Part shown: positions 1 to 5,931 of the stretch, in pieces | Position numbering within the stretch: the first letter of the stretch is position 1 | Layout: the number at the start of each line of letters is the position of its first letter | DNA from: Fen-671 sp035502515 | GTDB taxonomy: Bacteria; Actinomycetota; Acidimicrobiia; Acidimicrobiales; Palsa-688 | Length of the DNA: 6,201 bases | Assembly (NCBI GenBank): GCA_035502515.1 | Contig: DATJUH010000011.1 | Location: forward strand, 1-6,201 | Direction of reading: 5' to 3' | Notes under the pieces: model-generated | Database searches by the model: none | What the model was told of the DNA's origin: nothing | Seen by the model: only the letters and a program-made list of their open reading frames with translations | Made by a program: the position numbers and the translations under genes

Positions 1-69
1 CACCTGGTAAGCCGCTGTGGCTGCTCCCCAATAAAACTTGTCGTCCGGTTGGCCTTGGGCGGTCGTCAT
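1..69 (-). CDS. Glycoside hydrolase family 1 beta-glycosidase, N-terminal start only (truncated by window edge)
   Basis: Twenty-three codons are visible, from an ATG at 69-67 to the left edge. Residues 12-23 read FYWGAATAAYQV, which matches the conserved N-terminal signature of GH1 enzymes (F-x-W-G-x-A-T-A-x-Y-Q-[VI]-E-G); that strand opens the TIM barrel and lies close to the sugar-binding site. A good Shine-Dalgarno sequence, AGGAG, sits 5 nt before the ATG. The gene starts 14 nt after the stop of the upstream ATPase, so it is almost certainly the distal gene of the same operon. GH1 enzymes of this type are usually cytoplasmic beta-glucosidases or beta-galactosidases that release monosaccharides from imported beta-linked oligosaccharides. 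No signal peptide is seen, consistent with the cytoplasm. The catalytic glutamates lie outside the window, so activity and exact substrate cannot be judged. GH1 is a confident family call despite the short length. Confidence 0.85.
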   Translation of the reverse strand, partial: MTTAQGQPDDKFYWGAATAAYQV

Positions 70-83
70 CGTCGCTCCTGGGG
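70..83 (-). promoter_or_regulatory. Ribosome binding site and spacer for the GH1 gene
   Basis: The 14-nt gap between the ATPase stop (TAA, 86-84) and the GH1 ATG contains AGGAG at 79-75, five bases from the start codon. This fixes the GH1 start and supports translation as part of the transporter operon. There is no space for a separate terminator. Confidence 0.7.
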
Positions 84-1103
84 TTATTTGTAAAGGATGC
101 AGCGGACTTTGTGGCCCTGCCCGACGTCGCTCCACTCTGGCAGCGCGAGGGTGCACTCCTGCCGTGCGTGCGGGCACCGTGGCGCGAACGGGCACCCCTG
201 CGGCAAGTCGGCCAAGTCTGGCGGGTCGCCCCGGGCCTCGAAGCGCTGGGCCGAGCGGAAGTGGCTTGCCGGATCCGGCGCGGCTCGCCGGAGCAGTTGC
301 GTGTACGGGTGGCGCGGCTCGCCCATCACCGCTGTTGCCGGTCCCAGTTCGAGGATGTGGCCGGCGTACATGATCGCGATCTGGTCGCTCATGTACGACG
401 CGCCCGCGAGGTCGTGGGTGACGAAGACGAGCGAAAGCGACCGGCTCCGCTGCAAGTCGAGCAAAAGGTTCATGATGTTGAGCCGGATCGACACATCGAG
501 CATCGACGTTGGCTCGTCTGCCAGCAATAGCGCCGGTTGCGCGGCGAGGGCACGCGCGATGCCTACTCGTTGCCGTTGCCCGCCCGACAGTTGGTACGGG
601 TAGCGGCGCAAGTACTCGCTGGCCGGTACCAGGCCGACCTGCTCGAGCAGTTGCTCGACGGCTTTGTCCTCCGCGCCTCGTTTCACGACCCGGAACGAGC
701 GGAGAGGGCGCGAAATGCTGTAGCGGACGGTGTGGAGAGGGTCGAGGGAAGTGTACGGGTCTTGGAAGATCATCTGGGCCTGGCTGCGGTGCTCGCGCAG
801 TCGGCGTTGGCTGGGGCGAGCAGGGAGCACCTTGCCGAGCACGCGGATCTGCCCGGAGGTCGGCCGTTCGAGGTAGGCGACCGTGCGGACGAAGGTCGTC
901 TTGCCGGAGCCGGACTCGCCTACGAGCCCGAGCACGGTCCCCTTTTCGAGGGTCAGGTCGACGGCGTTCAGGGCACGCACCAACCTTTGGCCGCCGAGCC
1001 TGCCGACCGAGTACGTTTTGGTCAGAGCCCGGGTTTCCAGCACGGGGGCTTCTTGCCGGTGTGCTCCTCCTTGCTGGCCGACACCGGTCGCGGTGCTCAC
1101 CAA
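84..1103 (-). CDS. Opp/Dpp-type ABC transporter ATP-binding protein (OppF/DppF-like)
   Basis: This 339-residue cytoplasmic ATPase powers import through the two permeases encoded upstream. Motifs in order are Walker A GESGSGKTT (62-70), Q-loop Gln114, signature LSGGQ (172-176), Walker B LLLAD with catalytic Glu197 (192-197), and switch His230. The C-terminal oligopeptide-transporter extension begins near HPYT (265-268). It carries four cysteines (304, 310, 317, 335) in the spacing known in DppD/DppF proteins, where such cysteines can bind a [4Fe-4S] cluster. The start is not ATG: TTG at 1103 is followed directly by GTG at 1100. Both lie just after the preceding stop (TGA 1109-1107), and the frame is closed upstream by that stop. 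The Shine-Dalgarno sequence is weak (CAGGG about 7 nt from TTG, 10 nt from GTG), so translation is probably coupled to the preceding ATPase. Residues 1-20 look unstructured, and conserved sequence begins near VLETRALTK. The role in sugar rather than peptide import is inferred from the glycosidase neighbours. Confidence 0.93.
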   Translation of the reverse strand: MVSTATGVGQQGGAHRQEAPVLETRALTKTYSVGRLGGQRLVRALNAVDLTLEKGTVLGLVGESGSGKTTFVRTVAYLERPTSGQIRVLGKVLPARPSQRRLREHRSQAQMIFQDPYTSLDPLHTVRYSISRPLRSFRVVKRGAEDKAVEQLLEQVGLVPASEYLRRYPYQLSGGQRQRVGIARALAAQPALLLADEPTSMLDVSIRLNIMNLLLDLQRSRSLSLVFVTHDLAGASYMSDQIAIMYAGHILELGPATAVMGEPRHPYTQLLRRAAPDPASHFRSAQRFEARGDPPDLADLPQGCPFAPRCPHARQECTLALPEWSDVGQGHKVRCILYK

Positions 1104-1106
1104 CGT

Positions 1107-2120
1107 TCAGCCCTGCTTCCCGGCAATTGCTGCGCCGGCGGGCTCATCGCCAAGTGACGGGCTGTAAAGATAACAGGACACTTGGTGGCCCACCTCGCAC
1201 TGCATCAGGTGGGGCTCGGCCCCCCAGCAGACCGAGCCGATGACCTTCGGGCAGCGGGGTGCGAACGAGCACCCCGAGGGGAGCGCCCTCATGTCTGGCG
1301 GTTGGCCGGCGATGCCTTCCAAGCGCTTGTGTTGCGCGCCGAGCGGGGGGAAGGCTGTCATGAGGGACTGCGTGTAGGGGTGGAGGGGCTTCTCGTAGAG
1401 CTGCTGGCCCGGGGCCTGTTCCACCACGCGCCCTGCGTACATGATCGCGATGCGGTCGGCCATCTCGACGAGGAGGGAGAGGTCGTGGGTGATGAAGACG
1501 ACGCCGAAGCCTAGGTCTCCGCGCAGGTCGTTGATGGTCTGGAGGATCGAGCGTTGCACCACGACGTCCAACGCGGTCGTTGGCTCGTCGAGGAACAGCA
1601 GCTTGGGCCGCAGCACGAGCGCCAGGGCAATGACCGCCCGCTGGCGCATGCCCCCGCTCAACTGGTGGGGGTAAGCATCGAAGAAGCGCTGCGGTATTTT
1701 CACGAGCTCGAACATCTCCTGGGAGCGCCGGACTGCCTCGTCCCGGTCGCGCACGCCATGTGCCTTCATTGCGTCGAGGAACTGGTCACGGACGCGCATC
1801 ACGGGGTTGAGCACGTTCATCGACGCCTGGAAGACCATGGCGACCTCTCTCAGGTGGAGGGCACGCATTTCCCCTGGCGCCAAAGAAAGCAAGTCCTTCC
1901 CCTGGAAACGCACGGCCCCTGTCAGCACCTTGCCCGGCGGGTCGAGGAGGCCAGACGCCGCCAGGGCCAGAGTCGTCTTTCCACAACCGGACTCGCCGGC
2001 CAAGCCGACCACCTCCCCCGGGCCGACCGTCAACGACACGTCTCGCACGATTGTCACCGTGGGCCGGCCTTGCCAGCCGTAGCCGACGGAAAGGTGGTCA
2101 ACCTCGAGCAGCGGGGGCAT
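1107..2120 (-). CDS. Opp/Dpp-type ABC transporter ATP-binding protein (OppD/DppD-like)
   Basis: This 337-residue ATPase is the partner of the OppF/DppF-like protein; the two are expected to form the heterodimeric nucleotide-binding pair. Motifs are Walker A GESGCGKTT (42-50), Q-loop Gln98, signature LSGGM (154-158, the common DppD variant of LSGGQ), Walker B LLFLD with Glu179 (174-179), and His212 in the H-loop. The C-terminal oligo-HPY region starts at HPYT (247-250). It contains five cysteines (284, 290, 298, 308, 316), of which 284/290/298/316 match the Fe-S type arrangement of the family. The length is typical. The ATG at 2120 is preceded by GGAGG with 8-nt spacing, and that site lies inside the last codons of the upstream permease, whose stop is only 2 nt before this ATG. 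The last 18 or so residues, after CYLY, are a low-complexity Gly/Ala tail. Confidence 0.94.
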   Translation of the reverse strand: MPPLLEVDHLSVGYGWQGRPTVTIVRDVSLTVGPGEVVGLAGESGCGKTTLALAASGLLDPPGKVLTGAVRFQGKDLLSLAPGEMRALHLREVAMVFQASMNVLNPVMRVRDQFLDAMKAHGVRDRDEAVRRSQEMFELVKIPQRFFDAYPHQLSGGMRQRAVIALALVLRPKLLFLDEPTTALDVVVQRSILQTINDLRGDLGFGVVFITHDLSLLVEMADRIAIMYAGRVVEQAPGQQLYEKPLHPYTQSLMTAFPPLGAQHKRLEGIAGQPPDMRALPSGCSFAPRCPKVIGSVCWGAEPHLMQCEVGHQVSCYLYSPSLGDEPAGAAIAGKQG

Positions 2121-2122
2121 TT

Positions 2123-2950
2123 TCAGTTCCTCCGGAGCCGGGGGTTGGCGACCTGGTCAACGGCAAAGTTGAGCAAGCCGAAACCTGTGCCGAGGAGGAG
2201 GATGCAAAAGCCGGGGAGGAGGAGGAAAAGCCATTGGCCCATGAGCATGGCGTTTGTGTTCTCCCCCCAGTACAGCATCACGCCCCAGGTGACGTCGTTT
2301 ATGTTGCCTAGCCCGAGGAACTCGAGGCCCGCCTCGGCGAGGATCGCGTACAGAGCGGCGCCGAAGAAATTGGCCGCAAGGATGCCGAACATGTTGGGGA
2401 CCACGTGGCCGAGCACGATACGCCAGCGGCTCTCCCCCGACATCCGCGCCGCCTCGACGAAGGACCGGTCCCGGAGCGAAATCGCTTGGGCGCGCAGCAC
2501 CCGGGCGCCCCACGCCCAACCGGTGGCCGCCAGTATGGCGACGATGACCCCCAGGCCCTTGCCCGGTAGGTAGGCGGCCAAGATGATCAAAAGGACCAGG
2601 GCAGGGACCACCAGGAAGATGTTGGTGACGGTGTTGAGGACGTTGTCCACCCAGCCGCCGACGTAACCCGAAAAGATACCCATGAACAGTTGTATGACAG
2701 TGATGATCGCCGCGGTGGCCAACCCCACCATGAGGCTTGACCTGGCTCCGTAGACCAGTTGGGAGAAGATGTCGTTGCCCTGCGATGTCGTGCCCAGCCA
2801 GTGGTGGGAGCTGATCGGGAGGAACGGGGTGAAGTTGATGTCAGTTGGCGAGTAGGGGGCGATCAGGGGCGCGAACAGGGCGACCAGGCCGAAGAAAACG
2901 ATGATCCCGAGGCCGACCATGGCCAGGCGGTTGGAGAAGAAAGCCTTCAT
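2123..2950 (-). CDS. Opp/Dpp-type ABC transporter permease (OppC/DppC-like)
   Basis: This 275-residue inner-membrane protein forms half of the translocation channel. The N-terminus MKAFFSNRLAMVG followed by a membrane segment (about 12-32) and then HWLGTTSQGNDIFSQLVYGAR (50-70) is the OppC-N layout (family consensus HxLGTDxxGRDxxSRLxYGAR). Further hydrophobic segments lie near 73-95, 110-128, 133-150, 186-206 and 240-262. The cytoplasmic EAA-type coupling loop is SFVEAARMSGESRWRIVLGH (163-182), which contacts the ATPases. The start is ATG at 2950, overlapping the previous permease stop as ATGA and preceded by GGAAGG at 6-nt spacing. A longer in-frame reading to 3316 exists but runs antisense-free through the first permease in another frame and is not permease-like. 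The C-terminus NFAVDQVANPRLRRN is typical of the family. Confidence 0.94.
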   Translation of the reverse strand: MKAFFSNRLAMVGLGIIVFFGLVALFAPLIAPYSPTDINFTPFLPISSHHWLGTTSQGNDIFSQLVYGARSSLMVGLATAAIITVIQLFMGIFSGYVGGWVDNVLNTVTNIFLVVPALVLLIILAAYLPGKGLGVIVAILAATGWAWGARVLRAQAISLRDRSFVEAARMSGESRWRIVLGHVVPNMFGILAANFFGAALYAILAEAGLEFLGLGNINDVTWGVMLYWGENTNAMLMGQWLFLLLPGFCILLLGTGFGLLNFAVDQVANPRLRRN

Positions 2951-3930
2951 GAGCGACCTTCCAACCGTATGCGGGGGTCGAGGAACACGTACAGGAGGTC
3001 GGCCAGGAAGTTGGCGAGCAGGACCGCCACCACGATGACGAGGAAAATACCCTGCATGAGCGGGTAGTCGAGGCTTAGTACGGCCTCGTAGAGGTTGTAG
3101 GCGATCCCGGGGTAGGAGAAGACGTACTCGGTGAAGATTGCGCCGGCCACCACGAAACCGATTGCCAGAGCGAAGGACGTGAACTGGGGCAGGATGGCGT
3201 TGCGGGCGGCGTAGTTGTAGGCCACCACCCGTTCGGGCAACCCCTTGGCCCGCCCGAACTTGATGTAGTCCTCGCCGAGCACCGCCACCGTACTGTTGCG
3301 CATAAGGAGCACCCACCCGCCCACGCTCACGAGGGTGAGGGTGATGGCGGGCAAAGCGGCGTGGCTGATGATGGAGCCGATGCCGGAGATGCTCACCGTG
3401 CCGGCGCCGCCGATCCCTCCCGCAAGGGGGAACCAGTTCAGCTTGAAGGCCAGGAAGTACAGGGCCAGGAGGCTGATCCAGAAAACGGGCATTGCGCTCA
3501 GCATCACTCCGAAGGGGACGGCCACGCTGTCGAAGCGCGACCCCCGCCGCCAGCCGGCGACCGCCCCCAGCGTGGTGCCGATGATGAACGACAGGACCAC
3601 CGAGAACCCCACCAGGCCGATCGTCCAGGGGAGGGACGAGCCGATGATGCTGGAGACCTTGGTGGGGAACTGCGAGATCGACGTCCCCAGGTTGCCGGAG
3701 AGTGTGTGGCCCACGTAGGTGAAGTACTGGGAGATTGCGCTCTGGCGGGTGTTCAGCCCGAACTGGACCTCCAGGGCGTTGACCGCTTGGGGCGACAGCT
3801 TGCCCTGGTAGCGGGCGAGCATGGCCTCGACCGGGTTCCCAGGCATGAGCCGGGGTAGGACGAAGTTCAGCGTGAGGGCTGCCCAGCCAGCGACCAACAA
3901 GAAGAGCAGGCGCCTCAACAGGAACCGCAA
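2947..3930 (-). CDS. Opp/Dpp-type ABC transporter permease (OppB/DppB-like), TTG start
   Basis: This 327-residue inner-membrane channel subunit pairs with the OppC-like protein. An N-terminal membrane segment (about 8-28) is followed by RLMPGNP (27-33), the usual OppB motif. Further membrane segments fall near 102-124, 136-161, 190-210, 250-272 and 292-316. The EAA-type coupling loop is DYIKFGRAKGLPERVVAYNY (221-240), followed by ARNAILP. The protein ends FLDPRIRLEGRS, normal for the family (DPRIR). The start is TTG at 3930. An in-frame TGA lies at 3954-3952, no ATG or GTG lies between them, and AAGGGG sits 7 nt before the TTG; the next ATG would delete the first membrane helix. It is the first gene after the 171-bp structured gap following the binding-protein gene and overlaps the next permease by 4 nt (ATGA). 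Confidence 0.94.
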   Translation of the reverse strand: MRFLLRRLLFLLVAGWAALTLNFVLPRLMPGNPVEAMLARYQGKLSPQAVNALEVQFGLNTRQSAISQYFTYVGHTLSGNLGTSISQFPTKVSSIIGSSLPWTIGLVGFSVVLSFIIGTTLGAVAGWRRGSRFDSVAVPFGVMLSAMPVFWISLLALYFLAFKLNWFPLAGGIGGAGTVSISGIGSIISHAALPAITLTLVSVGGWVLLMRNSTVAVLGEDYIKFGRAKGLPERVVAYNYAARNAILPQFTSFALAIGFVVAGAIFTEYVFSYPGIAYNLYEAVLSLDYPLMQGIFLVIVVAVLLANFLADLLYVFLDPRIRLEGRS

Positions 3931-3954
3931 CGGCTTACCCCTTTCGTCCGCTCA
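3931..3954 (-). promoter_or_regulatory. Ribosome binding site deciding the TTG start of the OppB-like permease
   Basis: On the minus strand the leader reads TGA-GCG-GAC-GAA-AGG-GGT-AAG-CCG-TTG in the permease frame. AAGGGG gives 7-nt spacing to TTG. The in-frame TGA at 3954-3952 rules out any upstream start, so TTG is the only plausible initiation codon preserving the conserved N-terminus. Confidence 0.75.
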
Positions 3955-3966
3955 GCCGGCCGGCTG
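3953..3966. repeat. Perfect 14-bp palindrome upstream of the permease genes
   Basis: CAGCCGGCCGGCTG is identical to its reverse complement. It lies 22 bp before the permease start and overlaps the in-frame TGA. With no loop it is more likely a protein-binding site, or a pairing partner in alternative RNA folds, than a stable hairpin. It could also be a chance product of high GC content. Confidence 0.4.
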
Positions 3967-3990
3967 GGCCCCCATCGTGCTGGTCCTTCC

Positions 3991-4015
3991 TGCTCGCAGC
4001 TGGCCATCGCGAGCA
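3991..4015. repeat. Inverted repeat TGCTCGC / GCGAGCA (7-bp arms, 11-nt loop)
   Basis: The arms at 3991-3997 and 4009-4015 are perfectly complementary around an 11-nt loop. The repeat directly abuts the larger 13-bp stem at 4016-4054, so the two could stack as tandem stem-loops in the transcript between the binding-protein gene and the permease genes. Confidence 0.5.
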
Positions 4016-4054
4016 GGGGAGGCCCACCGTTGGACCATCGTGGTGGGCCTCCCC
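4016..4054 (-). promoter_or_regulatory. Strong intergenic stem-loop (13-bp perfect stem), probable attenuator or mRNA-stabilising element
   Basis: GGGGAGGCCCACC (4016-4028) pairs perfectly with GGTGGGCCTCCCC (4042-4054) around a 13-nt loop. It lies 47 nt after the binding-protein stop and before the permease genes. In transcription order no run of U follows (the next bases are TGCTCGCGATGG), so it is not a canonical full terminator. A stem here is common in ABC operons, where it protects the upstream binding-protein message from 3' decay or lowers read-through, so that binding protein exceeds membrane components. That role is inferred from position; only the stem is seen directly. Confidence 0.7.
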
Positions 4055-4065
4055 AGCATGGCCTA

Positions 4066-4097
4066 CAGCACCGCCTCAATAAGGGCGGGCCCTGCTG
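4066..4097 (-). repeat. Second interrupted stem just after the binding-protein stop
   Basis: CAGCA (4066-4070) pairs with TGCTG (4093-4097), and the adjoining CCGCC (4071-4075) pairs with GGCGG (4084-4088), leaving a 4-nt bulge (4089-4092) and an 8-nt loop. It begins 5 nt after the stop codon of the binding-protein gene. It is weaker than the 13-bp stem and may act together with it. A computed fold is needed to decide whether it forms. Confidence 0.4.
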
Positions 4098-4101
4098 CCG
4101 G

Positions 4102-5790
4102 TCACTTCAGGTGCACGTTGAGGTAAAGCATCTCGGCGCCCCCGCCGTAGTCGTCGGGCGGGTTGCCTTGGTTATAGGGGTCGGACGCGCTCGGCCAGCC
4201 GGTGTAATACCGGGTCGAGTAGTCGAACCAGTTCGGCCGGGCGGTGAGTGCAACCACCGGGACGTTCGTCAGGACCTCCCTTTCGATGGTGGCCATGTCA
4301 GCCTTCTGGACGGCCAGGCTGGCCGTCGAGGCGTAGCTCTTGAGCGCGGCGTCTATGGTCGGGCTCGTAAAGCGCTCCCAGTTGGTGTTGGCGGTGCTGC
4401 CGATAGCGGCGGACTCGGTCGAACTGAGCAGGTCGTAGTAGGCGTAGTACGGGCTCCCGTAGTTGTTGTTGTTCCACGACACGGCCAGGGTGTAGTGCCC
4501 TTCCTGCAGGGCGGCGTAGTAGGTGGCGAAGGTGTCCTGGACGACTGTGCTGCTGATGCCGATCTGGCTCAGCTCCTCGCTGATGGTCTGAGCGATCGAG
4601 ATGTAGTCGGTCCAGCCCGGGCCGCCGATCAAGACTTGCTGAGTGGGCACGGGAGTGCCGCTCGGTGTCATGAGCTTCCCCCCGACGATCTTGTAGCCGG
4701 CCGCAGTCAACGTCTTCATGGCCTCCGACGGGCTGTAGTTCCACTCCAGGGAGCTGAGCGACGAGGGCACCCACTGGCTCACCAAGCCGCCCGCCACTGC
4801 CGTCTCGTTGCCGGCGGGCAGTGAGCCGAAGTAGGCCCGCTCGGTGATGGCGTTGGTGTTCAGGTCTTCGGCTACGGCCTTACGCAGCGCGACGTCGTTG
4901 AACGGCGTCGTAGCCGTGTTGAAGTAGAGCAGGTTGAGCTCGTAGGGCGGCCACCAGTAGTGGTTCCACGACGGGTGGGCGGCCACGAAGGTCTTGTTAG
5001 GATCGGTGATCTCGTCGTAGGTGTACGCGGCATCGCCATCGAGGACCAGCAGCTCAGCAGTGGTATCCGACTTGACGGCTGTCATGACGACCCCGTTTAT
5101 GTAGGGCTTACCGGTCATCCAATAGTGAGGGTTCTTCACGTAGCTCACCTGGAAGGCGCTGTAGGACTTCAGCAGGAACGGCCCCGTGCCTACCGGGTTG
5201 GGGTTGGTGAACTTCGTGGGATCTGTGATCTTGGACCAGATGTGCTCCGGCACGATGGGCTGCTCGGCGAGGAGCGGGAATATCGCCGTGTAGGGGGAAG
5301 AGAAGCTGAATACCACGGTGTCCGGGCCGGTGGCAGTGACCGAAGTCATTGGTGTCTTCCACACCGTTTCAGCGTCGAGAGCGGGGAATTTCTTTATGTA
5401 ATTGAACGTGAAGGCGACGTCGCCGGCCGAGAACGGCGTCCCGTCGCTCCAGTCGACCCCGCTACGGGTTGTGACGACGAGCTTCATGTTGCCGTCGGTC
5501 CATTTATAAGCCGATCCAAGTAACGGCGTAATCGCGCCCGTGTACTGGTTGTCGTAGAACATGGGCTCGTAGAGAAGGCTCCCGGTCCCACCGGCAGTGG
5601 TCCCAGTCCCGCCGTCCCAAACTAGCGGGTTGAAGTTGTGCAGGATGCTTCCCCACGGCATCACGACGTGTAGCGTGCCTCCGTAGCGGATGCTCGAGGC
5701 GTTGGCGGTCGTGACGGGAGCAACCGCCAGCCCGAGCGCGACAGCCGCACTGCTTGCGAGCAGTGCGAGAGAGCGTGAACGTTTCCTCAT
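4102..5790 (-). CDS. Secreted extracellular solute-binding protein, family 5 (SBP_bac_5), probable beta-oligosaccharide binder
   Basis: This 562-residue binding protein captures the substrate outside the membrane and delivers it to the two permeases. Residues 1-31 form a Sec signal peptide: basic MRKRSR, a hydrophobic core about 8-25, and an AxA cleavage site (Ala29-Asn30-Ala31, cut before Ser32). There is no lipobox cysteine and I find no cysteine anywhere in the protein. Family-5 hallmarks are YGGTLHV (36-42), SGVDWSDGTPFSAGDVAFTF (110-129), and GTGPFLLKSY (201-210). Aromatic-rich stretches (WNHYWWPPYELNLLYF 275-290, WNNNNYGSPYYAYYDLL 439-455 and YYTGWPSASDPYNQGNPP 528-545) resemble cello-oligosaccharide-binding members of the family more than peptide binders. 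ATG at 5790 is preceded by AGAGGGGG with suitable spacing. It is the first gene after the promoter at 5903-5931 and is followed by stem-loops before the permeases. The sugar specificity is inferred; a peptide ligand cannot be excluded. Confidence 0.92.
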   Translation of the reverse strand: MRKRSRSLALLASSAAVALGLAVAPVTTANASSIRYGGTLHVVMPWGSILHNFNPLVWDGGTGTTAGGTGSLLYEPMFYDNQYTGAITPLLGSAYKWTDGNMKLVVTTRSGVDWSDGTPFSAGDVAFTFNYIKKFPALDAETVWKTPMTSVTATGPDTVVFSFSSPYTAIFPLLAEQPIVPEHIWSKITDPTKFTNPNPVGTGPFLLKSYSAFQVSYVKNPHYWMTGKPYINGVVMTAVKSDTTAELLVLDGDAAYTYDEITDPNKTFVAAHPSWNHYWWPPYELNLLYFNTATTPFNDVALRKAVAEDLNTNAITERAYFGSLPAGNETAVAGGLVSQWVPSSLSSLEWNYSPSEAMKTLTAAGYKIVGGKLMTPSGTPVPTQQVLIGGPGWTDYISIAQTISEELSQIGISSTVVQDTFATYYAALQEGHYTLAVSWNNNNYGSPYYAYYDLLSSTESAAIGSTANTNWERFTSPTIDAALKSYASTASLAVQKADMATIEREVLTNVPVVALTARPNWFDYSTRYYTGWPSASDPYNQGNPPDDYGGGAEMLYLNVHLK

Positions 5791-5803
5791 CTTTCCCCCT
5801 CTA
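5791..5803 (-). promoter_or_regulatory. Ribosome binding site of the binding-protein gene
   Basis: The minus strand reads AGAGGGGGAAAG immediately before the ATG at 5790, a purine-rich Shine-Dalgarno sequence with AGAGG about 7 nt from the start. It supports this ATG, which also begins a textbook signal peptide. Confidence 0.7.
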
Positions 5804-5824
5804 CTTGAATGGGCCCTCCCCCGG

Positions 5825-5845
5825 GCAACCCCGTTCGCACGTTGC
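5825..5845 (-). repeat. Inverted repeat GCAAC / GTTGC in the 5' leader
   Basis: The arms at 5825-5829 and 5841-5845 are complementary around an 11-nt spacer. The repeat lies in the predicted untranslated leader, about 35 nt before the binding-protein start. It could be a small hairpin or an operator half-site pair. The short arms make chance occurrence quite possible. Confidence 0.3.
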
Positions 5846-5860
5846 TTGTGCTAGCGCAGG
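5845..5860. promoter_or_regulatory. Imperfect 16-bp palindrome, candidate operator downstream of the promoter
   Basis: CTTGTGCTAGCGCAGG is palindromic at 6 of 8 paired positions, around a central GCTAGC. It lies roughly 36-51 bp downstream of the predicted transcription start, where repressors of sugar operons often bind. It does not match the CebR-type box TGGGAGCGCTCCCA. No regulator gene is in the window to pair it with, so this is a weak candidate. Confidence 0.25.
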
Positions 5861-5902
5861 CCAGCCTCCGACTGGGGGAGGACAAAAGGACCACTGACAG
5901 CG

Positions 5903-5931
5903 ATGCTAACCAGCCCGTCGCCTCGTGTCAA
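5903..5931 (-). promoter_or_regulatory. Sigma-70/HrdB-type promoter for the transporter operon
   Basis: On the minus strand a perfect -35 box TTGACA (5931-5926) is followed after exactly 17 bp by TAGCAT (5908-5903), four of six matches to TATAAT including the invariant TA and the final T. The expected transcription start is near 5896, giving a leader of about 106 nt before the binding-protein ATG. The stretch upstream of the -35 (about 5957-5932) is noticeably AT-richer than the surroundings. The promoter lies in the gap after the GH2 gene, so the transporter and the GH1 gene can be transcribed independently of GH2. Confidence 0.75.

Noticed and set aside
1554..2573. Long plus-strand open frame (339 codons) and other plus-strand frames (for example 509-1243, 3361-3858, 4030-4824)
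   Set aside because: They lie antisense to clear ABC genes, show Arg/Pro/Gly/His-rich composition typical of high-GC shadows, and contain no recognisable domain.
2951..3316. Upstream extension of the OppC-like permease frame
   Set aside because: It runs through the OppB-like gene in another frame, is arginine-rich and non-membrane-like, and the ATG at 2950 has its own Shine-Dalgarno sequence and the family N-terminus.
3952..3975. Seven-codon minus-strand leader ORF (MGAQPAG) with an AGGAAGG-like site before the permease
   Set aside because: Very short; it contains no regulatory codon run and could easily be chance. Noted only because its stop closes the permease frame.
4016..4054. 13-bp stem as a classical intrinsic terminator
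   Set aside because: No U-tract follows in the minus-strand direction, and the permeases needed by the binding protein lie directly downstream.
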